Source: JAJYTL01 sp046705265 (GTDB lineage: Bacteria; Pseudomonadota; Alphaproteobacteria; Ferrovibrionales; Ferrovibrionaceae). From it: a stretch of DNA of 14,200 bases. The notes beneath the pieces are model-generated. The model was not told where the DNA came from and searched no databases. It was given only the letters and a program-made list of their open reading frames with translations. The position numbers and the translations under genes were made by a program. Shown in pieces: positions 7,600-13,967 of the stretch; within the stretch, counting starts at the first letter, position 1, and the number at the start of each line of letters is the position of its first letter. The stretch is from positions 1 to 14,200 of the forward strand of contig JBJKQL010000050.1 in the NCBI GenBank assembly GCA_046705265.1. The letters run 5' to 3'.

Positions 7600-9750
7600 C
7601 TACTCATACGTGGCCTGTGACACGCGAAACCCTGCATCTTCACTCCAGTCTTTATCGGTATCGGCGGTCGGGAAGCCACCGCCCCTTTTGCTGTCAAGGA
7701 GGCCGTTATTTAGACCCCCGATCCGCGCATCTGCGACGAGAATTTTCCCAATGAACGCGCTGACAAAGTCGTCCTTCTCCTTACCCTTCCGCTCCGCCCC
7801 CAACTGACTGAGCGTGTAATGTTTTGCGTAACTTCCATCAGGTAAAAGGACAAAAAGAACGACATCCTGACCGTTTAATGGTTTCCCATGCGGCAGGGCC
7901 GGCTGCGTCTCGGCTTCGCGCGCATCAACGTCATCCGTGCCGGCTGGGGGGACGGCATCATCTACGGTTTGTTCGCCCCGAACATACTGTTGAGATTTAA
8001 TGAGCGCTTCGGCGCGGTCCTGGAGCCAACCGGCTACGCGACACGTTTCGGTCTCGAGTTTTTCGCTCTCTTGGGCAGGCGCCGCCTCAAAGAATGCTTC
8101 CACTTCCTTCTTTTCGGATGACGTTCGCGGCCAATCAGCTACGCCCTCTCGTACCGGCAGATAAGTGCGCCAGATGACAACAGTCTGATTATCGGACTCC
8201 ACCCACCCGCGCAGCCACGGCGCCACATCGGGCCGGCCGGCGTGTCGTTCCAACGAGGTCATAGACCAGGCATCGACAAGCGCACGCGTCAATGCGGGAC
8301 GCAGGGGTTCGGGCGTTGTCGCCTCGCTGATTTTCTGCTCTAGCGCCTTATCCATCCCGGCACATAGCTTCAGCTCGCGTAACGCCCCAGGACTTACATC
8401 CTTTCCAATTCCAACATCTTGAAGCTCACCAAGCACTGAAAGCGAACAAAACGCAACAGATTCGCGCAATTCCTGCTCGTTCAGTGCATCCAGCTTCTTT
8501 GGCGTCGGTTTATCACCATGAACGACAATAATCGTCGCATCAGCTTGGCCGCGCCGATTCACACGGCCAAGCCGCTGCACCATCCGTTCCCAGGGAACAA
8601 GATCGCAAACCATGTGGTCGGCGTCGAGATCGATGCCGACCTCGCCCGCCGATGTCGCAATCAGAAATGCCGGTTTCGCCAGCGGGGGCGAGCCTGCGAG
8701 AAAGCCGTGATTCTCCAACCATGCTTTTGCTTCTTCACGCTCTTTGATGCGTCGAGCACCCACAAACAGTTCTGTGTCACCCTTAGGCTCGGCCCCTTTC
8801 TTGTCGGGCGCAATCAGCTTGTCGAGCCCGGCTTTCACCTTTTCGGCCACCTCGCGACTGTCGCAATAGATAAGAGATCGGGTGGATTTTCCGCCCTCCT
8901 CCGAAAGCTTCCATGCCTGCCGCACCAATTCGTCGGCAAAAGCGTTCCTGTCGTCGCCAGTCTTTACGAAACTGAGAGTCTTCTTTGCTGAAAGGCGGTC
9001 TTTAACGATCGTATCGGAGAGATCATCTTCTTCCAGGCGAAACACACTTTCCACGGCGCCGCCATCTGATACGGCTTTAGCGCGTCCAGTGGCCGACAGG
9101 GATAGCAACTTGAATGGTGGAACGACGCCAGAACCGGCGCTGGGGCCGAGTTCTTTCGTTCCGTTTGCGATCTGCCAAAGCAACGCCTCGAACGGCGGCA
9201 CGAGATGCGCTTCATCAAGAACGACCAATGTATCTGCACCAATCAAACCCGCATGATAAGGGCGCATTTTGCGCGAAACGCCGTATCCTTCGAATAAAAG
9301 CCGCGAGCCGATCATGTCTACCGTTCCGACGACGATTGCCGGAGCAGCCGGATCGTTGAGCCATTCGCGGTTATCGACATGCGCGCCGCGCAGAGTCGAG
9401 ATGGGGAGCGTGCCGTCTAGCTCAAGCTGTTCCTTCAGATGGCTTGCATCGGCTTCAAGCGCGGCGCGCAGCTTTTCGGCCTCTGCCGTCGCCTGATCGA
9501 CAACAGCGCGTCGGTCCACAATGTAGACCAGCCGGCGCGGAATGGCCTTCCGCGCGTCTTTCTTTGCTAGAGCGCGCGCCACGAGCCAAATTGCCATTAC
9601 AGAGGTCTTGCCAAGTCCGGTCGGCAAATCGAGAGCAGCCGGAACCATTCCGTCCACAAACCGATCAAATAGCCGATGCTGCCACCGCATCGGCGAATAA
9701 CCCGTCAGGCGGAAAAAATCGCCCGAGAAAGATTGGGAATGTGTGCTCAT
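7600..9750 (-). CDS. Helicase-only Cas3 paralogue (no HD domain), type I-G locus
   Basis: A 716-residue superfamily 2 helicase of the Cas3 type and the first gene of the cas operon. Motifs in order: YSPMRWQHRLFDRF (18-31), Walker A LPTGLGKTS (42-50), VDRRAVVDQA (78-87), DEAH 179-182, SAT 219-221, motif V ATSAGEVGIDLDAD (365-378) and motif VI QRLGRVNRRGQ (392-402). It shares VGSRLLF/IGSRLLF, GYGVS and HAGLIG blocks with the second Cas3, so they are paralogues. It stops (…GFRVSQATYE) at roughly the point where the 1002-residue Cas3 continues toward its HD domain, and no HD residues are seen. It could be a bona fide Cas3' working with the other protein's nuclease, a separate accessory helicase, or a C-terminally truncated copy. 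The ATG at 9750 gives the best family N-terminus; a short AGGA lies immediately upstream. About 350 bases separate it from csb1. Confidence 0.85.
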   Translation of the reverse strand: MSTHSQSFSGDFFRLTGYSPMRWQHRLFDRFVDGMVPAALDLPTGLGKTSVMAIWLVARALAKKDARKAIPRRLVYIVDRRAVVDQATAEAEKLRAALEADASHLKEQLELDGTLPISTLRGAHVDNREWLNDPAAPAIVVGTVDMIGSRLLFEGYGVSRKMRPYHAGLIGADTLVVLDEAHLVPPFEALLWQIANGTKELGPSAGSGVVPPFKLLSLSATGRAKAVSDGGAVESVFRLEEDDLSDTIVKDRLSAKKTLSFVKTGDDRNAFADELVRQAWKLSEEGGKSTRSLIYCDSREVAEKVKAGLDKLIAPDKKGAEPKGDTELFVGARRIKEREEAKAWLENHGFLAGSPPLAKPAFLIATSAGEVGIDLDADHMVCDLVPWERMVQRLGRVNRRGQADATIIVVHGDKPTPKKLDALNEQELRESVAFCSLSVLGELQDVGIGKDVSPGALRELKLCAGMDKALEQKISEATTPEPLRPALTRALVDAWSMTSLERHAGRPDVAPWLRGWVESDNQTVVIWRTYLPVREGVADWPRTSSEKKEVEAFFEAAPAQESEKLETETCRVAGWLQDRAEALIKSQQYVRGEQTVDDAVPPAGTDDVDAREAETQPALPHGKPLNGQDVVLFVLLPDGSYAKHYTLSQLGAERKGKEKDDFVSAFIGKILVADARIGGLNNGLLDSKRGGGFPTADTDKDWSEDAGFRVSQATYE

Positions 9751-9911
9751 TCCTGCGCCGGCTCTAAATTGCGCTGGGCGAATTAGACAGCGATCCGGTT
9801 AGATTCATTGCGCCCCTCTCGTCGCGGCCGGCGCAGAAGCCTTCGCTTGAAATGTCCACCTATTAGCTGCAAACGATACCTACGTTCGGAATGCAACTCA
9901 AGGTATATAGT
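9751..9911. promoter_or_regulatory. Divergent intergenic region between cas3 paralogue and antitoxin
   Basis: These 161 bases must hold the cas operon promoter (minus) and the toxin-antitoxin promoter (plus). A 10-base perfect inverted repeat, CTGCGCCGGC (9753-9762) and GCCGGCGCAG (9827-9836), flanks the central 64 bases; its left arm lies directly upstream of the cas3-paralogue start. On the plus strand TTGAAA (9847-9852) and TATATA (9904-9909) are promoter-like but not well spaced with each other. AAGG at 9900-9903 is a reasonable ribosome site for the antitoxin. Operators for TacA-type autorepression are expected here but not identified. Confidence 0.4.
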
Positions 9912-10202
9912 ATGTCGGGAAAAGCTACAGCCAAGATGCGAGACGGGTGGCTGAAAGCGCGAGTCTCCCGCGATCAAAAGGCGCTGTTCCAGCGCGCTGC
10001 CGAACTCCAGGAGCGCACCCTTACTGATTTCGTAATCGCGACTGTGCATGACGCGGCCGTGCGCGTCATCGAGGAAACCCAGATGATCCGGCTGAGTGCC
10101 TCCGACAACCGGGCGTCTGCCGACGCGCTCATTAATCCGCGAGAGCCGAATGCTCGGCTCAAGGTGGCCGCGCGACGATATCTCAAGCGGACTGGTGCCT
10201 GA
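9912..10202 (+). CDS. DUF1778-family antitoxin (TacA-like)
   Basis: A 96-residue protein with the DUF1778 ribbon-helix-helix N-terminus. DGWLKARVSRDQKALFQRAA holds the DNA-binding strand and first helix, LQERTLTDFVIATVHDAA the second. The tail RLSASDNRASADALINPREP is the usual toxin-binding region of antitoxins paired with GNAT toxins. Such antitoxins neutralise an acetyltransferase that blocks translation by acetylating aminoacyl-tRNA, and with the toxin repress their own operon. I prefer ATG 9912, eight bases after AAGG, over the in-frame ATG 9891, because family members begin close to this MSGKAT-like sequence. The stop is two bases before the toxin start. The gene looks intact although its toxin partner is frameshifted. 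Confidence 0.88.
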   Translation: MSGKATAKMRDGWLKARVSRDQKALFQRAAELQERTLTDFVIATVHDAAVRVIEETQMIRLSASDNRASADALINPREPNARLKVAARRYLKRTGA

Positions 10203-10204
10203 GA

Positions 10205-10718
10205 GTGGCCGCTGCCGCGGCGGCACTCCGCGTCGAGCTCCTATCGGACCGGCATGTTCGAGAAAACTTTGCCAGCGGCGTCGAGCCGCTGGATCGGTAT
10301 CTGCGACAGCAGGCGAGACAGGACCTAAGGAGGCACATCGCCTCGTGCTTCGTGCTGGTCGGCGACAGCGGCCGCGTTCCGACCGGCTATTACACGCTGG
10401 CGGTAACCGGCATCGCACTCACGGCGTTGCCCGAGCCGGTTGCGAAACGCCTGCCTCGTTATCCGGTCGTGCACGCGACTTTAATGGGCCGTTTGGCGGT
10501 CGACGCTCATTATCAGCAACACGGGGGATGGAGCGCGCATGATTCTCGACGCTTTCAGCCGCATTCTTTGTAATGAGATTGCATCCTACGCCTTCATGAT
10601 CGACGCCAAGGACGACAAAGCGGCGTGGTTCTATCAACGCTATGGCTTGCGACCCCTCTTCGCAGGCGGCCGGCGACTGCTCAGCCCCACGCTGGAGATC
10701 GCCAAATTGTTTTCGTAG
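10205..10718 (+). pseudogene. GNAT acetyltransferase toxin (TacT-like), frameshifted
   Basis: The cognate toxin of the preceding DUF1778 antitoxin, starting at GTG 10205. The first 106 codons read as a TacT-type GNAT (LRVELLSDRHVRENFASGVE, then YPVVHATLMGRLAVDAHYQQH). At the run of five G at 10523-10527 the frame shifts and ends at 10571-10573 with unrelated residues. The +1 frame continues perfectly: ARMILDAFSRIL, then IASYAFMIDAKDDKAAWFYQ and RYGLRPL, to TAG 10716-10718. With four G the protein would be 170 residues and would read QQHGDGAR, restoring the Q-x-x-G-x-G/A acetyl-CoA-binding motif exactly at the shift. As written the product lacks the pyrophosphate loop's second half and the FYQRYG motif, so it should be inactive. 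A sequencing error or slippage-driven phase variation is also possible. Confidence 0.87.
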
Positions 10719-10926
10719 CACCAAATGCCGCCATAACCGTTGACCTGTGACGCACTTTTCGAGTTTCACGCGTCGGCAGTTTGAATTCGCTCCCCATTTG
10801 AATCTGTCGGCCCCGGTTGGTGCGTCTCGGATCGGCGGACGATCCTGTTTCATCGCCCAAAAAAACTCATAGCTATGCCCCCGTCACGATATCCGAAATC
10901 TACCACACCTAACGCAAGGAAAGGAC
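10719..10926. other. Convergent intergenic region, toxin / relaxase
   Basis: This stretch of about 210 bases lies between the 3' ends of the toxin (plus) and the relaxase (minus), and no gene is supported in it. On the minus strand, after the relaxase stop, the palindrome CATAGCTATG (10868-10877) is followed by seven T (complement of 10859-10865). This is a weak terminator candidate with a stem too short to be convincing. The sequence around 10740-10830 contains two TTTGAAT-type copies and may be an old insertion-sequence scar, but I cannot name it. Confidence 0.3.
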
Positions 10927-12474
10927 TTACCTGCCCCGACCGCCCTGTCCGCGACCAACTCCTAGGCCTAGGCTTTGGCGTTGCGCCTCCTGCCACTGTC
11001 GTTCCTGTCGCTGCCGCTCGGCTTCGCGTTCTTCCGGCGTCATGGCAGCTAGCCGAGCGGCTTCTTCCTCCTGTATGCGGCGCTGGTGAATGGCATACTC
11101 AAGCTCGTTGAGCTTTGATTGCATCAACTTGCGCCGCTGGTCGACTTCTAGCTGCACCAGGGCCTCGCGTTCGCGGATCTGCGTCGCCGCCTCGTGCCAT
11201 TTCGCGCGTGCGCTTCGGAAGTCGGGCCTTCGTAGTTCCGCCTGCTCGCGTGCGTCGGCCGCCTGCTTTTCGAAGGTGGCCAGGAGGTCGTTTTTCCACC
11301 AACCGCGATCATGCAGCAAAGATCGGATGCGGTGTCCGCCGCGCCACTGATCGACGCTGGCTTGGCAAGCTCTTGCGCGCGCGAAGAGAGCTTGTGTGAC
11401 GCGCTTTGTTTCGTCGTACCGAGCGAGGGGTTCCAGGGCCTCCCGCCTATGCGCTCGCAGCACTGCATCGTGGTTGATCGCGGCCGCAGCGTCGGGGAGA
11501 ATAAAAAGTTTGCGCTCGGCCAGCAGCTGATCGGCCGTCATCCTCCGCCAGCGCTCGCGCGCTTGCTCCACAGATTCCGTCGTGAGCCGGCGTTGCACCT
11601 CGGCTGCCCGATGCGTCTTTTCCTGCTCTCTCCGCTCGCGCTCACGTTTGATCCGCTCGGCTTCCCGCGCGGCCCGCCGCTCGATCTCGGCCTCAAGGCT
11701 GATGATTTCCGCCGATACGGCGTCGTACTGCTCGGCCAGGTCGGCCGCCTCGCGCTTCGCTGCGTTTAGTTCGACGATCCGCGCTTGGTGTTCCGCTCGC
11801 TCGGTCTGGTTGCCGGCTCGCATATACTCGGCACGGCCAAGATGGATTCCAGGCTCGCGGTCAATGCCGCGAACGCGATAACTCCGGTGATCCACGCGCG
11901 CGTCGGCGCCGGCGCGCTCGAGCGCGTGATTGCATCGTCGTGCCCAATCGGCGCGGTATTGCGCAATGACCGCCCCGCTGGTCTTGGGACTGTCCAGCAC
12001 TCTGGTTTTGGCCCCAAACCCGGCCGGGCCAAGGCTGCGGGTGGTCGCGAGAATGTGGGCGTGCCAATTTCTCTCATCGCTCCCTTCGGCCGGCGGGTGG
12101 ATGGCGACGGTGAGGGCAATGCCGTGCTGGCTTATGAGCATGTGCGCAAACTCGCACGTAATCCTCTCGCGTTCGCTCCGGCTGATCTCATGTGGGAGGG
12201 CGAATTCCCATGTCCTCGCGACTTTCGAATCCTTGCGACGTTCGGCGCGCTCAGCTTCGTTCCAGAGCTTCGCTGGATCCTGCGCCCAATCGGGGGCACC
12301 GCGGGGCGCAAAACTCGCGGTGAACTCTGGCCGATTATGATGGCGAGAATAGTCTGCCGTTTCGCCGGTCCGCTCGTCACGAATCCGACTGCGCAGGACG
12401 TAGGCCGCCGCCTTGACGGCGGAGTGGCCGGCCCTTCGCGATACTGCCCCGACGTGCAAATGATACTCGGCCAT
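10927..12474 (-). CDS. MobA/MobL-family (MOBQ) relaxase
   Basis: A 515-residue conjugative relaxase that nicks oriT and pilots the transferred strand. The N-terminal domain (about 1-250) matches the MobA/MobL family and the N-terminus of Ti-plasmid TraA: MAEYHLHVGAVSRRAGHSAV, a candidate catalytic tyrosine Y25 in KAAAYVLRSR, a conserved WEFALPHEIS block (89-98), and the metal-binding histidines H126, H138 and H140 in AIHPP...NWHAHILATTR. From about 255 the protein is Arg/Glu/Ala-rich and predicted to be coiled coil, ending in a Gly/Arg tail (GLGVGRGQGGRGR). There is no helicase domain as in full TraA (about 1100 residues), so it is IncQ-MobA-like in architecture. ATG 12474 is chosen over an upstream in-frame start because the homologous region begins there and a GAAGG lies just before it. 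It diverges from the accessory mob gene across a candidate oriT. Confidence 0.87.
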   Translation of the reverse strand: MAEYHLHVGAVSRRAGHSAVKAAAYVLRSRIRDERTGETADYSRHHNRPEFTASFAPRGAPDWAQDPAKLWNEAERAERRKDSKVARTWEFALPHEISRSERERITCEFAHMLISQHGIALTVAIHPPAEGSDERNWHAHILATTRSLGPAGFGAKTRVLDSPKTSGAVIAQYRADWARRCNHALERAGADARVDHRSYRVRGIDREPGIHLGRAEYMRAGNQTERAEHQARIVELNAAKREAADLAEQYDAVSAEIISLEAEIERRAAREAERIKRERERREQEKTHRAAEVQRRLTTESVEQARERWRRMTADQLLAERKLFILPDAAAAINHDAVLRAHRREALEPLARYDETKRVTQALFARARACQASVDQWRGGHRIRSLLHDRGWWKNDLLATFEKQAADAREQAELRRPDFRSARAKWHEAATQIREREALVQLEVDQRRKLMQSKLNELEYAIHQRRIQEEEAARLAAMTPEEREAERQRQERQWQEAQRQSLGLGVGRGQGGRGR

Positions 12475-12511
12475 CACTGCTTCCCTTCGCGTCCAGGCGC
12501 TCGTCCCCGCC

Positions 12512-12547
12512 GCATGCAACGCTCGAGGCAATGCTAAAGTGCGCTAT
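12512..12547. other. oriT: Candidate origin of transfer (oriT) with nic-like core
   Basis: Between the divergent mob genes, GCATGC (12512-12517) and GCAATGC (12528-12534) can form an imperfect stem (one bulged A, ten-base loop). Immediately next comes TAAAGTGCGCT (12535-12545), whose AAGTGCGC core matches the RSF1010/Ti-type MOBQ nic region, where an inverted repeat likewise precedes TAAGTGCGCCCT. By analogy cleavage would fall near 12543-12544. Position and relaxase family both fit. The match is short and the identification is an inference. Confidence 0.5.
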
Positions 12548-12574
12548 TGAACAAAACAAGAACATTTGTATATT
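12547..12574 (+). promoter_or_regulatory. Promoter of the mob accessory gene overlapped by a LexA-box-like site
   Basis: TTGAAC (12547-12552) and TATATT (12569-12574) with a 16-base spacer form a good sigma-70-like promoter, 37 bases before the accessory gene. GAAC-AAAACAA-GAAC (12549-12563) overlaps the -35 box. Its reverse complement is GTTC-N7-GTTC, the alphaproteobacterial LexA (SOS) box. A repressor bound there would block this promoter, and the site lies within about 75 bases of the divergent relaxase start. The site is seen in sequence; LexA binding is inferred. Confidence 0.55.
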
Positions 12575-12610
12575 ACCGCAGAGCAGATGCGGGGATCAGG
12601 AGGAATCACA

Positions 12611-12955
12611 ATGCCGAATTCGGCACTTGAAGAACGCGTCGCGGCGGCAAAAGCCAAACGAGACAAAATCGCGGGCAAGCTCGCGCAGGTCCACGCCAGG
12701 CAGCGGAACCTCGAAGCTCAGATCACCGCCATCAACGGGAAGCAGTCTACGCGCAGGAAAATTCTGGTCGGCAATGCGATCCTCGCGGAAGTGCGCGACC
12801 GCATCGCAAAGGATACGAAGGATCCACTTGCTCACGAGATTGCGAAGATTATCGCCCGTCGGCTTACCAAGCCGGCAGATTTCGAGTTGGTTTTCGGCCG
12901 TCGACGTGAGGCCTCGACAGCGCCCTTGAAGCCCGAAGGCGAAGCCGCCTCCTGA
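12611..12955 (+). CDS. Small coiled-coil mobilization accessory protein
   Basis: A 114-residue, highly charged protein. Residues 5-55 (LEERVAAAKAKRDKIAGKLA, then QVHARQRNLEAQ) form a heptad-like coiled coil, as in TraC/MobC-type relaxosome proteins that bind oriT and help the relaxase. The second half (KILVGNAILAEVRDRIAKDT... HEIAKIIARRLTKPADFELV) is helical with no motif I can name. ATG 12611 is fixed by an excellent ribosome site (AGGAGG, 12599-12604) seven bases upstream; an in-frame start at 12566 lies inside the promoter. It is transcribed divergently from the relaxase, the usual layout of MOBQ modules. The mobilization role is inferred from position and the coiled coil; the specific family is not recognised. 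Confidence 0.65.
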   Translation: MPNSALEERVAAAKAKRDKIAGKLAQVHARQRNLEAQITAINGKQSTRRKILVGNAILAEVRDRIAKDTKDPLAHEIAKIIARRLTKPADFELVFGRRREASTAPLKPEGEAAS

Positions 12956-13240
12956 ATGCAGGCAGGGGCGGATCGACACCGGGAACGCCATCGCGCAGGC
13001 CATTCGCTTCACCGTCTCCCCCTGCCATCGTGGACTTCGCGAACGATCGCGCAATAAACGCCATGCCGTCGATCCACAAGGCGGGCAGCCGGCCGGGCAA
13101 TCCGGAGAGCCCGGGGCTATACGATAAGATCTTCAGCTATATCATGAGCCCCTCGCAACGAAGGGCACCGCGGAGGCGCAGCCAAACAGGCAGCGGCATA
13201 TGTTCTTGATATGTTCCCGTTCTGGCGGTAGACTTTGAAA
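12956..13240. other. Non-coding stretch after the mob accessory gene
   Basis: No convincing gene is seen in these 285 bases. The in-frame ATG near 13063 opens only a short Arg/Pro/Ser-rich frame with no ribosome site. No terminator with a T-run follows the accessory gene stop. Confidence 0.4.
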
Positions 13241-13471
13241 ATGACAGAGGATGAGAGACCGCTGCAGCCGGCAAGCTCCCCGGAGGTGATAGATGCGCTT
13301 TCGTTCGCGTTTCGCTACGACGGTCGGCGGCTCGCACGAAGTGCGGAAGAGTTCATGGCGCGCATCACTGCGGAGCGCCTCGTCGCGCATCTCGAGCGTT
13401 CGGGCTTTGTCGTGATGAAGCGGCCGCAGCGCCCTTCCCATAGCACCCATGGGCTTGGCCAGGGGAGTTGA
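13241..13471 (+). CDS. Small hypothetical protein
   Basis: A 76-residue protein with no recognised domain. The middle (SFAFRYDGRRLARSAEEFMA, then RITAERLVAHLERSGFVVMK) is predicted as two amphipathic helices ending in a hydrophobic GFVVMKRP, a pattern I recall from short hypothetical proteins on alphaproteobacterial plasmids and islands. ATG 13241 is used; an in-frame TTG two codons upstream is an alternative. No strong ribosome site precedes it. It may be a small accessory protein of the mobile element, but its function is unknown. Confidence 0.45.
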   Translation: MTEDERPLQPASSPEVIDALSFAFRYDGRRLARSAEEFMARITAERLVAHLERSGFVVMKRPQRPSHSTHGLGQGS

Positions 13472-13572
13472 TCGACGGAGTTCTCGGCCGATTGCCGCAT
13501 CGAGCGCGCCGGCAACGGCGTGTCATTCCAGAAATTCGCCAGCCCGCCGTGTGGGGATTGCGAAACATGCCG

Positions 13573-13590
13573 CCGCCGTCGTTACGGCGG
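13573..13590. terminator. Hairpin at the end of the DUF262-like fragment
   Basis: CCGCCGT-CGTT-ACGGCGG is a perfect 7-base-pair stem with a 4-base loop, spanning the stop codon (13582-13584, minus) of the DUF262-like remnant. No T-run follows on the minus strand, so it is not a classical intrinsic terminator, though its position at a gene end suggests mRNA 3'-end formation or protection. Confidence 0.35.
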
Positions 13591-13836
13591 TGTTGATGAA
13601 GCGTTGGAGTAATATATGACGGCACGTCCCTTGAGGTCTCGAATCTTAGCGGTGATCTTGTCAATCAGCCCATCTGGTCGCCCGGAAAATGCCCCCGTAA
13701 GGAGAACCCGCAGGAGGTAGTCCCTGATCGGTCGCACGTTGCCAAGCTGATCCGGAAAATGAGACTGAAAGTAGATTATCGGTATCAACGCATTGTAGGA
13801 GGTCAGGGCGGGCGCGCTTCTGATGTAGGTCTTACT
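13582..13836 (-). pseudogene. DUF262-like (GmrSD-type) protein, C-terminal remnant
   Basis: An open frame on the minus strand ends at TAA 13584-13582 and reads TYIRSAPALTSYNALIPIIY, then FQSHFPDQLGN and IRDYLLRVLLTGAFSGRPDG, then LIDKITAKIRDL. The SYNALIPIIY block followed by RDYLxRxLLTGAFSGxxDxLIDK resembles the C-terminal part of DUF262 proteins, a ParB-like nuclease family that includes modification-dependent restriction enzymes of the GmrSD type and other defence proteins. Everything upstream, including the DUF262 nuclease domain, is missing: the frame runs into the left end of the IS481 element. No suitable start codon or ribosome site precedes it. I read it as a gene cut by IS insertion or deletion. 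The family call is from memory of the motif and is moderate. Confidence 0.5.
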
Positions 13837-13886
13837 TGTAAAAGTTTTGACTTAACCTGACAATTTGGGGTGAAATGGCGGGGATT

Positions 13887-13947
13887 GCCGGTGGGGCAAG
13901 CGTTGCGGCCTGTCCCTTGGGAGGCGGCTTACGGGAGCCCCACCGGC
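13887..13947. repeat. 11-base inverted repeat in the IS481 leader
   Basis: GCCGGTGGGGC (13887-13897) and GCCCCACCGGC (13937-13947) are perfect reverse complements separated by 39 bases, just upstream of the transposase ribosome site. A transcript reading in from outside the element would fold here. In several IS families such leader structures limit transposase expression from external promoters; that role is inferred. Confidence 0.55.
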
Positions 13948-13967
13948 CATGAACCACGGAGCCTAAG

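Noticed and set aside
7247..9911. A CRISPR array near the cas operon
   Set aside because: I looked for regularly spaced repeats in both intergenic regions and at the ends. Only two diverged repeat-like stretches were seen, too few and too unequal to call an array.
9783..10418. 211-codon minus-strand open frame across the toxin-antitoxin genes
   Set aside because: Opposite to the DUF1778/GNAT pair, whose family motifs are unambiguous; the composition is that of a shadow frame.
9751..10718. A CRISPR-controlled RNA toxin-antitoxin (CreTA-like) next to cas genes
   Set aside because: The adjacent pair is a protein DUF1778/GNAT system with its own genes. No mini-array or tiny toxin frame with a repeat-like antitoxin RNA is visible.
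10859..10877. Intrinsic terminator for the relaxase
   Set aside because: The CATAGCTATG palindrome before the T7 run allows at most a three-base-pair stem with a loop; too weak to call as a terminator.
11785..12537. 250-codon plus-strand open frame opposite the relaxase
   Set aside because: Antisense shadow of the relaxase in GC-rich DNA. It runs through the oriT region and has no family features.
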